Source: Paenibacillus alvei DSM 29 (GTDB lineage Bacteria; Bacillota; Bacilli; Paenibacillales; Paenibacillaceae). Taken from it: a stretch of 64,000 bases of DNA. The notes beneath the pieces are model-generated. The model made no database searches and was not told the origin of the DNA. It saw only the letters and a program-made list of their open reading frames with translations. The stretch lies in contig NZ_AMBZ01000006.1 of assembly GCF_000293805.1 (NCBI RefSeq), forward strand, positions 1 to 64,000. The letters run 5' to 3'. Positions 1 to 7,718 of the stretch are shown in pieces (the first letter of the stretch is position 1; each line of letters starts with the position of its first letter). The translations under genes were made by a program, and so were the position numbers.

Positions 1-592
1 TTGCTCCGGTCGCTCCTGTTACTCCTGTCGCTCCTGTTGCTCCAGTCGCTCCGGTGGCTCCTGCCACTCCAGTCGCTCCTGTCGCTCCGGTCGCTCCGGC
101 TGCTCCTGTTACTCCTGTTGCTCCTGTTGCTCCTGTTACTCCTGCCACTCCAGTTGCTCCGGTCGCTCCTGTTACTCCTGCCGCTCCTGTGGCTCCGGTC
201 GCTCCTGTGGCTCCAGTTGCTCCGGTGGCTCCAGTAATACCAGTACTAGGGCCAGTTGGGCCTGTTGGACCTGTTGGTCCTGTTGGTCCGACAGATATCG
301 GTATAGACAAGATGCTTTCTAGTTTGGACTGTAGAATTAATTCCTTTTTTGTTATGTCTCGTATTGTATCTCTTACACTTTCGTTTACAAGTAAAATGTC
401 GCTAATTGTAGCAGATGGAGAAGTAACACCTGGTAGAGTTCCTAAAGCAAACTGAATTTTTTCACCTTCGGCATTAATAATGTGGCTTAACCCAATCTCT
501 TCCAAAGCTATAGAAGATAACAATAAATTAATTGCATTATCTCTAGTTACTGAAATAGTAGGAGTGATGTTGGGTATACTAGATTGTGACAA
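1..592 (-). CDS. Collagen-like repeat protein, N-terminal part (runs off left edge)
   Basis: The start is a TTG at 592, preceded at good distance by a GGGAGGGG ribosome binding site. The N-terminal ~95 residues begin [18 protein letters not shown] and form a non-collagenous head. After [10 protein letters not shown] the protein becomes G-P-T, then G-A-T/G-V-T triplets through position 1, so the 3' end lies outside the window. The head is clearly homologous to the short protein at 7207-7518, sharing for instance SIALEE[IL][11 protein letters not shown]. In Bacillaceae and Paenibacillaceae such 'preface' heads precede collagen-like stalks that form hair-like filaments on the exosporium or spore surface; threonine in the third position of the triplet is a typical O-glycosylation site. 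The spore-surface role is inferred. Apparent plus-strand ORFs over 1-455 (Pro-Val-Ala repeats) are shadows of this repeat. Confidence 0.85.
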   Translation of the reverse strand, partial: MSQSSIPNITPTISVTRDNAINLLLSSIALEEIGLSHIINAEGEKIQFALGTLPGVTSPSATISDILLVNESVRDTIRDITKKELILQSKLESILSIPISVGPTGPTGPTGPTGPSTGITGATGATGATGATGATGAAGVTGATGATGVAGVTGATGATGVTGAAGATGATGATGVAGATGATGATGATGVTGATGA

Positions 593-930
593 ATAAACCC
601 CTCCCTCAAGTTGTATTTTCTACCACTCTATAATTATATGAACATATGGAGAAAGGGCTTGGATAAAGATCGAGAGGTAAAGACATAAAATAATAAAGCC
701 TAGTACCGGTTGGTAGATCATTGCGACTGTTCCCAGAAGACTTGTGACCTGCACATAAAAAGGCCAGTAATACGCATAATATCGTTCCGAGTATCAGGAG
801 CACTGTACATATGTATAATTCCCTTGTGCTTCCCTTCTTCGAAATTGTTGGAGTTTCAATAAGGAAATGAATCCTATGGAATAACGTCTATCAACTATCC
901 GCGAATCGCGAATATGGTAATGGAATAGGT

Positions 931-959
931 TTGACTTGAATCATGAATTAAAATACAAT
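931..959 (+). promoter_or_regulatory. Sigma-A-type promoter of the fluoride riboswitch transcript
   Basis: TTGACT at 931-936 and TACAAT at 954-959 are separated by 17 bp, a near-consensus vegetative promoter. It lies about 13 bp before the riboswitch aptamer, as expected for a transcription-attenuating riboswitch. Confidence 0.75.
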
Positions 960-971
960 TACGTTAGCATG

Positions 972-1059
972 AATAGGCGATGGAGTTCGCCATAACCGCC
1001 GATGAGGCTAATGACTCCTACCAGAGAATTTTCATTTCCCTGGTAGGAGTCTGTTTTTT
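972..1059 (+). promoter_or_regulatory. Fluoride riboswitch (crcB motif) with expression-platform terminator
   Basis: The stretch from about 972 to 1022 carries the conserved crcB-motif core: GGCGATGGAGTTCGCC, then ATAACCGCC, then GCTAATGACTCC. It overlaps a perfect intrinsic terminator: GACTCCTACCA (1013-1023) pairs with TGGTAGGAGTC (1041-1051), followed by a run of T at 1054-1059. Family knowledge says that fluoride binding stabilises the aptamer, prevents the terminator and allows transcription of a fluoride exporter. The next gene is a CLC-F type fluoride transporter, which agrees with this reading. Confidence 0.93.
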
Positions 1060-1098
1060 GTCCACAATAGAAGGAGAGGAAAGGACGTTGAGGAAGTT

Positions 1099-2439
1099 AT
1101 GTATGTAAATAATCAGAAAGGCAAGCTGCAACGGCTATTAGAAACAACTACATACCCCGCCATTATAGTATCTTTTTTGAAATGGATTGTACTGGGAAGC
1201 CTTGTTGGACTATTATCAGGTACGGCTTCTGCGTATTTTTTATTAAGTTTGGATTATGTCACAATCACGAGGCTGGAGCATCCCTGGTTATTGTACTTAT
1301 TGCCGCTCGGCGGAGCGCTGGTAAGCTTTCTATATTGGAAGTTCGGCAAGAACAGTGCTAAAGGGAACAATTTAATCCTGGAGCAAATTCACGATGGCAA
1401 GGAAACGATTCCGCTGCGCATGGCCCCGTTAGTTCTTTTTGGCACACTTGTTACCCATCTGTTCGGCGGATCGGCTGGACGTGAAGGCACGGCAGTTCAA
1501 ATGGGAGGCAGCTTGTCAGAATGGCTTGGAAAGTTGTTGAAGGTGGATGCAGTAGATCGCAAAATTTTGCTCATATGTGGAATAAGCGGCGGATTCGGCT
1601 CTATATTCGGCACCCCGCTTGCAGGTACGGTATTCGGTCTTGAAGTGCTTGCGATTGGTCTTATTCGGCATGAGGCTCTTATCCCTGCATTTGTAGCAAG
1701 CTTCGTAGGCAATATCGTCACCTCGAATGTATGGGGAATTACTCATATTCACTATGCGGTACACGAGTTTCCTGGGTTGTCGGCAATCGTACTAGGTAAG
1801 GTTATACTAGCATCGATTCTCTTTGGACTAACAAGCCGACTGTTCAGTCAACTCACTCACTTTTTAAAAAAAGGCTACACCAAGCTGTTTGCTAATCCGA
1901 TGATAAAAAGCGCAGTAGGCGGTCTTGTCATTATCGGATTTGTGTATATCGTCGGATCGCGTGACTATTTAGGTCTAGGTATACCATTAATTCAAAGTTC
2001 TTTTACGGAGAACGTATCCCCTTTCGCCTTTCTTGGCAAGCTCATTTTCACCTCCTTCACATTAGGAGCAGGCTTTCAGGGCGGTGAGGTTACCCCGCTA
2101 TTCGCGATTGGGGCTACGTTGGGCAACACCTTGTCAGGCCTGCTGCAACTGCACGCTCCCTTTCTGGCAGCATTGGGCTTTATCGCTGTATTTTGCGGTG
2201 CTACGAATACGCCTATCGCCTGTTTTCTGATGGGAATAGAGCTATTCGGTTCGGAAGGCGCATTATATATGTTTATTGCTTGCTTAGTCAGTTATTTATT
2301 TTCTGGCCATACAGGAATCTACACGTCCCAACACATCGAGGTATCAAAATCAAAACTGATTCAGGTCGATGCTGGTACTGCATTAGGTGCAATTAAAAAA
2401 GACAGAAGGCAACAACTCGATTCTAACCAAGGTAAATAA
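1099..2439 (+). CDS. Fluoride/proton antiporter of the CLC-F family
   Basis: This 446-residue polytopic protein is a CLC channel/transporter. It carries the features of the fluoride-specific branch: KGNNLI in place of the chloride-type GSGIP loop, GREGTAVQMGG, and FQGGEVTPLFAIGATLG near the second half. By family knowledge these proteins exchange cytoplasmic fluoride for protons at the cell membrane and protect against fluoride toxicity. The ATG at 1099 follows GAGGAAG closely. The gene stands alone behind a fluoride riboswitch (972-1059), and an intrinsic terminator follows at 2472. It is often labelled generically as a chloride channel (EriC/ClcA); here both motif and riboswitch argue for fluoride. 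Confidence 0.93.
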   Translation: MYVNNQKGKLQRLLETTTYPAIIVSFLKWIVLGSLVGLLSGTASAYFLLSLDYVTITRLEHPWLLYLLPLGGALVSFLYWKFGKNSAKGNNLILEQIHDGKETIPLRMAPLVLFGTLVTHLFGGSAGREGTAVQMGGSLSEWLGKLLKVDAVDRKILLICGISGGFGSIFGTPLAGTVFGLEVLAIGLIRHEALIPAFVASFVGNIVTSNVWGITHIHYAVHEFPGLSAIVLGKVILASILFGLTSRLFSQLTHFLKKGYTKLFANPMIKSAVGGLVIIGFVYIVGSRDYLGLGIPLIQSSFTENVSPFAFLGKLIFTSFTLGAGFQGGEVTPLFAIGATLGNTLSGLLQLHAPFLAALGFIAVFCGATNTPIACFLMGIELFGSEGALYMFIACLVSYLFSGHTGIYTSQHIEVSKSKLIQVDAGTALGAIKKDRRQQLDSNQGK

Positions 2440-2471
2440 CTCAAATAGGAATCAAAAAATACTTGATCATT

Positions 2472-2500
2472 AACCGCGGCTGGCATGGCTGCGGTTTTTT
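2472..2500 (+). terminator. Intrinsic terminator of the CLC-F gene
   Basis: AACCGC (2472-2477) pairs with GCGGTT (2491-2496), followed directly by T residues to 2500. Confidence 0.75.
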
Positions 2501-2755
2501 GTATTTCCTTCCTGCCCTAGATATGAGCATCAGGATAAATTGTATAAAATAGATGCATGTAATCGGCAAAATATGTAAATGAATGATCACGATTAGGGAT
2601 CTAGCCAACAAATGACGTAAAACACACGCTGCGGGTGGTGTCAACGACGCTGGTACGACTGGGATAAGTTAACTCCTTACTGAACACAAAAAAAAGCTCC
2701 TTCTGGTCGGGACTGACCCCCGTTTGTGAGACAGGGATCAAAACACCTTACAAGT

Positions 2756-3598
2756 TTAAGCAGCCAGTCGTCGAAAATTAATCGGCGACTGGTTATTTAG
2801 TTTCGTTTGAATGCGAATTGAGTTATAGTAAGTAATGTAATCTCGAACGATCTGCTCAACGATGGCGGTCGTTGTACAGGTAATTTTTTCGAGATAGAAC
2901 GTTTCAGACTTTAGTGTGGAATGAAACGATTCGATGGGGGCATTATCAGCGGGCGTTCCCTTGCGGGACATGCTCATGGTAATGCCTTTTGCTTTTATTG
3001 CTTCTTGATAAACCTGAGACGTATATACACTTCCTTGATCGCTGTGAAGCATCATATCTGAACGTAGCGGAAGCTGATTCAGCGTATCAAGAACAAAAGA
3101 AGTGTCTTGCTTGTCTGCTATACTGTAAGCCACGATCTCTCCGTTATACAAGTCTAAAATACTTGATAAGTATAGTGTTTTTCCGCCGTAAGGCAAATAC
3201 GTAATATCAGTCACGAGTTTTTGCATCGGAGCAATTGCTTGAAATTGACGCTTTAACAGGTGTTCCGCGACATGTGCTGGCTGTCCAGTAGGTTTGCGTT
3301 TCTTCACTTTAACTCGGCATTGTAGTCCTTCACGTTGCATAATTCGCTGTACACGTTTGTGATTAATTTGTTGTTCCATTCGAAGGAGTGACGTGATCTT
3401 TCGGTACCCATAACGGAATTTATGTTCCGTACAGAGCTCTCGAATTTTCCCTACGGCATTATCTACACGCTTAGCTCTGCAAGATGATTTCCAACGATAA
3501 TAATTAGATCGAGGAATCCCTAACCATGCACAGGCTTGAGTAATACTTATTTCTCCTCGAATGGACTCCATCCAAGCGATAACTACTTCAGGTGACAC
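2756..3598 (-). CDS. IS3-family transposase OrfB (DDE integrase domain)
   Basis: This 280-residue frame carries an N-terminal HTH_21-like region followed by an rve integrase core with VTDITYLP (first Asp), MLHSDQGSVYTS (second Asp) and DNAPIESFHSTLKSE (catalytic Glu). These form the DDE triad that catalyses strand transfer. The frame overlaps OrfA and is one base back (-1). It is probably made as an OrfAB fusion by slippage at the A_AAA_AAG heptamer at 3625-3619 (minus strand). A GTG start at 3598 with an internal AGGAGG just upstream could also allow independent translation. Confidence 0.93.
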   Translation of the reverse strand: MSPEVVIAWMESIRGEISITQACAWLGIPRSNYYRWKSSCRAKRVDNAVGKIRELCTEHKFRYGYRKITSLLRMEQQINHKRVQRIMQREGLQCRVKVKKRKPTGQPAHVAEHLLKRQFQAIAPMQKLVTDITYLPYGGKTLYLSSILDLYNGEIVAYSIADKQDTSFVLDTLNQLPLRSDMMLHSDQGSVYTSQVYQEAIKAKGITMSMSRKGTPADNAPIESFHSTLKSETFYLEKITCTTTAIVEQIVRDYITYYNSIRIQTKLNNQSPINFRRLAA

Positions 3599-3900
3599 CT
3601 CCTTTCCAAATCCTTGTACTTTTTTAGAACCTCTAACTGCTGCTTAAGAAAATGATTCTCTGCTTTCACTTTTTCAAGCTCTGATAGATATTCTGGGCCT
3701 TTGCCGTAGCTGTATTGCTTACCTACTGGCTGCTCCAGGCGATAGAGTTCACCTTCCCGATACCATTTCATCCAGACTTTTAACTGAGTCTCATTTTTGA
3801 TGTTTAGCTCGTTCATTACTTCTTTCACAGGAATACCAGCTAATCTCATTTCGATTGCTTTCAATTTCACTTCCGCCGGGTAACTCACTCTAGTTGCCAA
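3583..3900 (-). CDS. IS3-family transposase OrfA (HTH + coiled coil)
   Basis: This 105-residue protein starts at a TTG with GGAGG about 10 bp upstream. The N-terminal half has a helix-turn-helix (AEVKLKAIEMRLAGIPVKEV) that binds the element's ends. The C-terminal half is a leucine-zipper-like coiled coil (LSELEKVKAENHFLKQQLEVL). Just after the zipper comes the slippery heptamer A_AAA_AAG (3625-3619), in the correct phase for a programmed -1 shift into OrfB, as is known for IS3-family elements. Confidence 0.92.
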   Translation of the reverse strand: MATRVSYPAEVKLKAIEMRLAGIPVKEVMNELNIKNETQLKVWMKWYREGELYRLEQPVGKQYSYGKGPEYLSELEKVKAENHFLKQQLEVLKKYKDLERRCHLK

Positions 3901-4119
3901 CGCAAAAACACCTCCAAGATTGTCTCCCTTATCTTACGATATAAGGATATTTCTCTTAAAGGTGTTTTGATTTGTCTCACGTTATGGGGTCAGTCCCGTC
4001 ACACGACACTCGAAAAGAGCTCTTTTTTGTTTGTGTTGAGTTCGTTTTTACTTTATTAATAATATACAAATTCCTTTTGAATGGTAGTTTTTATTCAAAG
4101 CAAGAAGAATAGATGTCCC

Positions 4120-4666
4120 CTATACTAAAAAAACCAATTGCCGACTAATTAATTCAGGGCCTGCATCTTGTGCAGCGGTTTTAACAGCATATCCAATTGC
4201 TTCACTTATGCTGTAACCCCACTCACTTCTAGCAACTTTAAAAGCAGGAACCAAGTTACCAATAAATTTTGTTACTCCTCCACCTGCTTTAATAACGTCT
4301 TTAATTTTTTTGCAATCTTTGTAAATGAGAACAGGTTTTCGGCAATAGCCAGTCCTACTGCTGAAATACACCCAATTACCCCTAAAGTCTCTACTTTTGA
4401 TGTATTATAGAATTTCTCTCCATCTGTAATATACATATCACCTGTGTAAGCACTCAGCCATTCGGCAGTTGTTTGGGATCCTTGTTCAATTACTTCATCA
4501 GGTATAGCTTCAATTAGGTATAGGTTTTTTTCCAACTCAGCAAATTCAGTTTGGCTAAATTGGTATGTGTTTTCGTTACTAGCACTTGCCGAACCAACTC
4601 CTATTAAATTTAACAACAGCACCAAAGCTACGACCCAGAAATAGTCTTCTTGAAAAAATAATTCAT
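4120..4666 (-). pseudogene. Frameshifted secreted bacteriocin-like gene (closticin-574-like C-terminus)
   Basis: Three reading-frame segments join into one protein. The first starts at ATG 4666 (MNYFFKKTISGS) and leads, after a shift near 4632, into a hydrophobic signal peptide ending VGSASA. The second runs through a propeptide-like stretch (TEFAELEKNLYLIEAIPDE) to LGVIGCISAVGLAIAENLF. The third, after loss of one base in a run of seven A/T at 4305-4311, continues KIKDVIKAGGGVTKFIGNL...YAVKTAAQ...ELI. The hydrophobic, Gly/Ala/Lys-rich C-terminal ~80 residues resemble, by eye, the mature region of closticin-574-type bacteriocins (LF..KI.KIK..I...GG..K pattern). That family assignment is an inference without alignment. 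A small membrane protein gene diverges at 4762. Whether the shifts are real decay or sequencing error is open. Confidence 0.55.
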
Positions 4667-4761
4667 GGGTGTACTAACCCTACTTTACCAATATATAGCG
4701 TATATTATACTAATGAGTATGTTATTCTGTAATATATTTTTCGCCGGTAGGAGGGGTTAAT

Positions 4762-4925
4762 TTGAATAAAAAAAATATCTTTTTGGGTTAGTGGTTCTAA
4801 TTATTGCTATTATGGGTTTTATTATTTCTCGGACACAAGTTGGAACATTTCAAGTGATCTTTAATATTTTAGCAATTCTAGTAATTATCCTGATTTCTCT
4901 TCTGTTTTTTAGAAAAAAATCTTAA
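4762..4925 (+). pseudogene. Small two-helix membrane protein, frameshifted; possible immunity protein
   Basis: A strong TAGGAGGGG site precedes TTG 4762, which reads LNKKNIFLG and then meets a stop. One base further on, the adjoining frame reads VVLIIAIMGFIISRTQVG and then FNILAILVIILISLLFF-RKKS to TAA 4923-4925. Supplying one base in GGGTTAGTGG (about 4785-4792) restores a ~54-residue protein with two membrane helices and a lysine-rich tail. Proteins of this kind commonly serve as immunity partners beside one-peptide bacteriocins, and the divergent neighbour is bacteriocin-like. The role is inferred from context only. Confidence 0.45.
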
Positions 4926-4949
4926 AGCTGGCGCGGACTTGTAGCACAA

Positions 4950-5099
4950 TTACAAAGAAAGCCTGGGGATCCTTGGGCTTCTTTCAATTACAACTCCGAT
5001 TCGTCCAGCAGCCGTAATTCCAATTGTATACTGCACTACGCGCGGTTCGTGAACAAATGCTTTTATCTCGTGCTCGCTGCCCTCAATTGGCTGTGTCAT
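4950..5099 (-). CDS. Possible 49-residue hypothetical protein
   Basis: ATG 5099 reads MTQPIEGSEHEIKAFVHEP... to ...RSPRIPRLSL and a TAA at 4952-4950. AAGGGGTG lies about 9 bp upstream. The composition is protein-like and soluble, but I do not recognise a family. Its last codons coincide with the hairpin at 4955-4983, so this could also be the remnant of a longer gene. Confidence 0.3.
   Translation of the reverse strand: MTQPIEGSEHEIKAFVHEPRVVQYTIGITAAGRIGVVIERSPRIPRLSL
4955..4983. terminator. Hairpin after the small membrane protein gene
   Basis: AAGAAAGCC (4955-4963) can pair with GGGCTTCTT (4975-4983) with one bulged A. It lies 30 bp after the stop at 4925, and inside the 3' end of a possible minus-strand small ORF. 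Confidence 0.4.
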
Positions 5100-5133
5100 T
5101 ACGTTGAACACCCCTTATTGCGTAATTAACAAA

Positions 5134-5170
5134 GAAAGCCCGCTTCCCACAAAAGGGGATAACGGGCTTC
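5134..5170 (-). terminator. Intrinsic terminator of the 5184-5609 gene
   Basis: On the minus strand GAAGCCCG (5170-5163) pairs with CGGGCTTTC (5142-5134) and is followed by TTTG. Confidence 0.6.
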
Positions 5171-5183
5171 AATAGAATTAATT

Positions 5184-5609
5184 TTAGCGGGAGATGTATG
5201 CTACTCCTTTAGTTGTTTTATCACCTAAGTTGTGAGCCACTACATAGTGTTTCTTATTTTTATTAACTAGAACATCTTCAAACACAAGTTTCTCATCATG
5301 GTTTCTCCGCACTGTCTTACTGGCTATTTCAGTATCACTATCACGATTTGTTTCTTCATAAAGCGTATATTCAATTTTTGTGTTTCCGTCACTGGATTGC
5401 TTCGCCTGTAAAGTTATTCTGTCACCAGTTGGATAGAATGAGCCAGAAGACTCTGTTTTACCTGCTCTGACTTCAAAACCCCACGTGTAATTTACTGCTT
5501 TAACAGAGCTTTTAGCTTGAGTCACATTTGAAATAGATGGTTGTGCATATGCTGGGATAGCCATCAAGAGCGTAGCAGCCGCAGTCATAAGAATTAATGA
5601 CTTTTTCAT
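5184..5609 (-). CDS. Secreted hypothetical protein
   Basis: This is a 141-residue protein with a clear Sec signal peptide (MKKSLILMTAAATLLMAIPAYAQ, cleavage after AYA). AGGAGGAAC lies just before the ATG. The mature ~118 residues are polar and rich in beta-forming stretches (TWGFEVRAGKTESSGSFYPTGD, KIEYTLYEETN, KHYVVAHNLGDKTTKGVAYIS), which suggests a small extracellular beta-sandwich. No cysteines and no recognisable motif are visible. It is monocistronic, with its own terminator at 5134-5170. I do not recognise a family. Confidence 0.75.
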   Translation of the reverse strand: MKKSLILMTAAATLLMAIPAYAQPSISNVTQAKSSVKAVNYTWGFEVRAGKTESSGSFYPTGDRITLQAKQSSDGNTKIEYTLYEETNRDSDTEIASKTVRRNHDEKLVFEDVLVNKNKKHYVVAHNLGDKTTKGVAYISR

Positions 5610-5753
5610 TAAATGTTCCTCCTAATTTAATGTTGTTTGCATCAATAAGTTTGAAGTGTACTACTGAAGTTGAATTTATTGTAGCTATAAATAAATCAAA
5701 TAAACAGGGGAGTATCATTACTATTTCTAGTGGTAAAATGATTATTTGTACGC

Positions 5754-5779
5754 AAAAAAAGACAGCATTAATTGCTGTC
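5754..5779 (-). terminator. Intrinsic terminator below the response-regulator remnant
   Basis: On the minus strand GACAGC (5779-5774) and GCTGTC (5766-5761) enclose a short AT loop and are followed by seven T (5760-5754). Confidence 0.7.
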
Positions 5780-5820
5780 CCTTATACGTTATGTATGCCG
5801 TTAAATGCTATATAAAACAC

Positions 5821-6090
5821 TTATGTGATCAAAAAAGGCACAATGCGCCCAAAAAGAATCCAATTCAGCTCTTCATCTCGTTTACATAACGGAAAAACAT
5901 CAGACGCTCCATTCCATTCGATAAGATCGACAGTCTCTTCTCCGTATGCATATGTACGTCTCAGAACGGCTTGAACCTTAGCGAACAGCACTTCAATATG
6001 GAATGGCTTCTGCATATAATCATCAGCCCCCAAATTCATTGCCATCACCATGTCCATTGGATGATCACGAGAAGAGAGAAACAGATCGGC
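5821..6090 (-). pseudogene. Remnant of an OmpR-type response regulator receiver domain
   Basis: The minus strand reads FLSSRDHPMDMVMAMNLGADDYMQKPFHIEVLFAKVQAVLRRTYAYGEE. This is the second half of a receiver domain: the switch Ser/Thr region, then the conserved Lys-Pro (QKPFH), then the linker of GraR/BceR-type OmpR regulators. The phosphoacceptor-aspartate half is missing upstream and the whole winged-helix output domain is missing after IEWNGA, where an unrelated 27-residue tail reaches a stop. This is a both-ends-truncated fossil, comparable with the kinase remnant at 35093-35368. No partner kinase is adjacent. Confidence 0.7.
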
Positions 6091-6331
6091 ATCTGGATAC
6101 GGCGCGAATTTCCCTACAACAGACTGGAAAGATACTAGTATACTGCTTACGTAACGATTCGTAAAAACTTCTTCGATCCTGTAGCTGTGATATGCCGTTG
6201 TGTTAAGGATATTTTAATAATTTCGCGTAAAAGCGAAATGCTTATCCTAGTTGTTATTTTGTATAGATTGTTCAGATTCGGTGAAACTACCCGAAAGGAA
6301 ATTTTTCAGTGTTTGGGGAATGGAGATGTTA

Positions 6332-7039
6332 ATGAGTGTATATCGATTGAAAATAACATGCTTACGATTACTGTCCATTTTTTTGCTTATCCATCTTGGA
6401 ATAGATATGCTTGACCATAATCTTGCCCGCGCCCAGCCTATACGTACAGTACAGTCCGATCCAAATGCTTTTTCAATTGTCATATTCCCTCACTTGCACC
6501 GCCTTGTCGTAATGAAGAACGGGATTTCCACTAAGTCTTATCACATTGCTGTCGGCAATCCCACTACTCCTACGCCTGCTGGGGAATTTCGGATTATCTT
6601 TAAGGGAGAGAATTGGGGCCCATCATTCGGCCCACGTTGGCTTGGCTTAAATGTGTCTTGGGGGCACTATGGAATTCATGGTACGAATAAGCCCCATTCC
6701 ATAGGTCGGCATGTTAGTCACGGATGTATACGGATGCGCAATAAGGATGTTATGGAATTATATGAAATGATTCCGATCGGCACGAAAGTGGTCATCATGG
6801 GTCATGTGTTAGGGGACTTGAAGCATGATCCGCGTAACTTAGCGGAAGGTGATGCTGGAGGAGATGTGCAGTTGATCCAATCCCGTCTGCAGAGTGCCGG
6901 CTATTTTACCGGAAGGTGCGACGGCAAGTTTAGATCTAACACTACCTCTGCCCTTAAGCGTTACCAACGAGATCATCAATTGACTCAGGATGGAGTAGTT
7001 ACATTTGCAATATATATTCATCTTGGATTGATCGAATAA
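6332..7039 (+). CDS. L,D-transpeptidase (YkuD) with C-terminal peptidoglycan-binding domain
   Basis: The protein has a signal or anchor segment (LRLLSIFLLIHLGIDML...ARAQP). A YkuD domain follows with the catalytic signature HGTNKPHSIGRHVSHGCIRM (His and nucleophilic Cys present). A C-terminal PG_binding_1-like repeat closes it (DVQLIQSRLQSAGYFTGRCDGKF...ALKRYQRDHQLTQDG). Such enzymes make 3-3 cross-links or attach proteins to peptidoglycan outside the membrane. I chose ATG 6332 (MSVYRLKI) because GGAG lies 6 bp upstream; in-frame starts at 6251 and 6320 exist but are less well supported. A strong terminator follows, so it is monocistronic. Confidence 0.9.
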   Translation: MSVYRLKITCLRLLSIFLLIHLGIDMLDHNLARAQPIRTVQSDPNAFSIVIFPHLHRLVVMKNGISTKSYHIAVGNPTTPTPAGEFRIIFKGENWGPSFGPRWLGLNVSWGHYGIHGTNKPHSIGRHVSHGCIRMRNKDVMELYEMIPIGTKVVIMGHVLGDLKHDPRNLAEGDAGGDVQLIQSRLQSAGYFTGRCDGKFRSNTTSALKRYQRDHQLTQDGVVTFAIYIHLGLIE

Positions 7040-7087
7040 TGGATAGCTTCCATATCATGATGATCCGGGATTACTAAATTGAATGAA

Positions 7088-7139
7088 GCGTTAGTCATTC
7101 GTACGGTTGCAAATAGCACGAATGACTAACGCATTTTTT
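7088..7139 (+). terminator. Strong intrinsic terminator of the L,D-transpeptidase gene
   Basis: A perfect 15-bp stem, GCGTTAGTCATTCGT (7088-7102) with ACGAATGACTAACGC (7118-7132), is followed by six T. Confidence 0.85.
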
Positions 7140-7206
7140 ACGAGGTGAAAGATTTTAGCATTTGTACAATTTAATCTTCAACCACTTCATTACCAATTGG
7201 CACCTG

Positions 7207-7518
7207 TTAACCACCTAGACGTTCTATTGCATCTAGCACATTTTCCAGCTTATCTAACAGTACCAATTCTTTTTTAGTAATGGCCGATATGGTTTGTTGT
7301 ACACTTGCATTTACAGCCAGGATATTACTAATGGTTGCTGGCGGACTGGTAACTCCCGGTAATGTTCCAAGTGCGAACTGAATCTTTTCCCCTTCTGCAT
7401 TAATAATATGGCTAAGCCCCAACTCTTCCAACGCAATCGACGCAAGTAACAGGTTAAATGCTTCACCACGAGTAAGGGTTATTACAGGCGTTATATTTGG
7501 CACATTCGCTTGAGACAT
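7207..7518 (-). CDS. Stand-alone collagen-preface head domain protein
   Basis: This 103-residue protein starts at ATG 7518 ([18 protein letters not shown]), with GAGGAG a few bases upstream; a start at 7533 would include that site and is less likely. It aligns over its whole length with the head of the collagen-like protein at 1-592, including [37 protein letters not shown] and the final [11 protein letters not shown] coiled segment. It stops at ...AIERLGG without any G-X-Y repeats. It may be a head-only partner that co-assembles with, or caps, the collagen-like filament on the spore surface, or a truncated paralogue. Function is inferred from homology only. Confidence 0.8.
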   Translation of the reverse strand: MSQANVPNITPVITLTRGEAFNLLLASIALEELGLSHIINAEGEKIQFALGTLPGVTSPPATISNILAVNASVQQTISAITKKELVLLDKLENVLDAIERLGG

Positions 7519-7718
7519 ACAATCACTCCTCATACATTTTTAAAGTGTAAAAAAGGAAATAATCGAACTAATCATATACTATGAGTGCCTGTTATCTACG
7601 GTATAGTGCATATTCATCTATTGTGTAAAAATGGGCGCTGACTCGTTCGATGTATGAGGGGTTTTAAATCATTGATATTCCAAGCAATTTGCCTTTAAAC
7701 GCAAGCCAATGTGATAAG

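Larger units (their letters stand above)
2709..3997 (-). mobile_element. Complete IS3-family (IS150-like) insertion sequence
   Basis: The element is 1289 bp. Its imperfect ~40-bp terminal inverted repeats start GGGACTGACCCC on both sides; the inner blocks GTGAGACA and ATCAAAACACCTT are shared too. A 3-bp direct repeat GTC flanks it (2706-2708 and 3998-4000), the expected IS3-type target duplication. It contains two overlapping reading frames, OrfA and OrfB, in a -1 relation. Both ends, both frames and the target duplication are intact, so the copy may be recent and active. It sits inside a terminator-like hairpin (arms at 2683-2699 and 4017-4037). Confidence 0.93.

Noticed and set aside
1..455. 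Plus-strand ORFs rich in Leu or in Pro-Val-Ala repeats
   Set aside because: They are the antisense frames of the G-X-T collagen repeat encoded on the minus strand, which has a proper start and a homologous head domain.
606..803. Minus-strand 65-codon frame with a hydrophobic N-terminus
   Set aside because: No convincing start or ribosome binding site; the only start is a GTG inside the frame. A small membrane peptide cannot be excluded.
2441..2644. 67-codon minus-strand frame after the CLC gene
   Set aside because: It overlaps the CLC terminator, has no ribosome binding site and an unusual composition.
4950..5170. Prophage remnant
   Set aside because: Only a short unrecognised frame and two hairpins are present; no phage structural, lysis or integrase gene adjoins.
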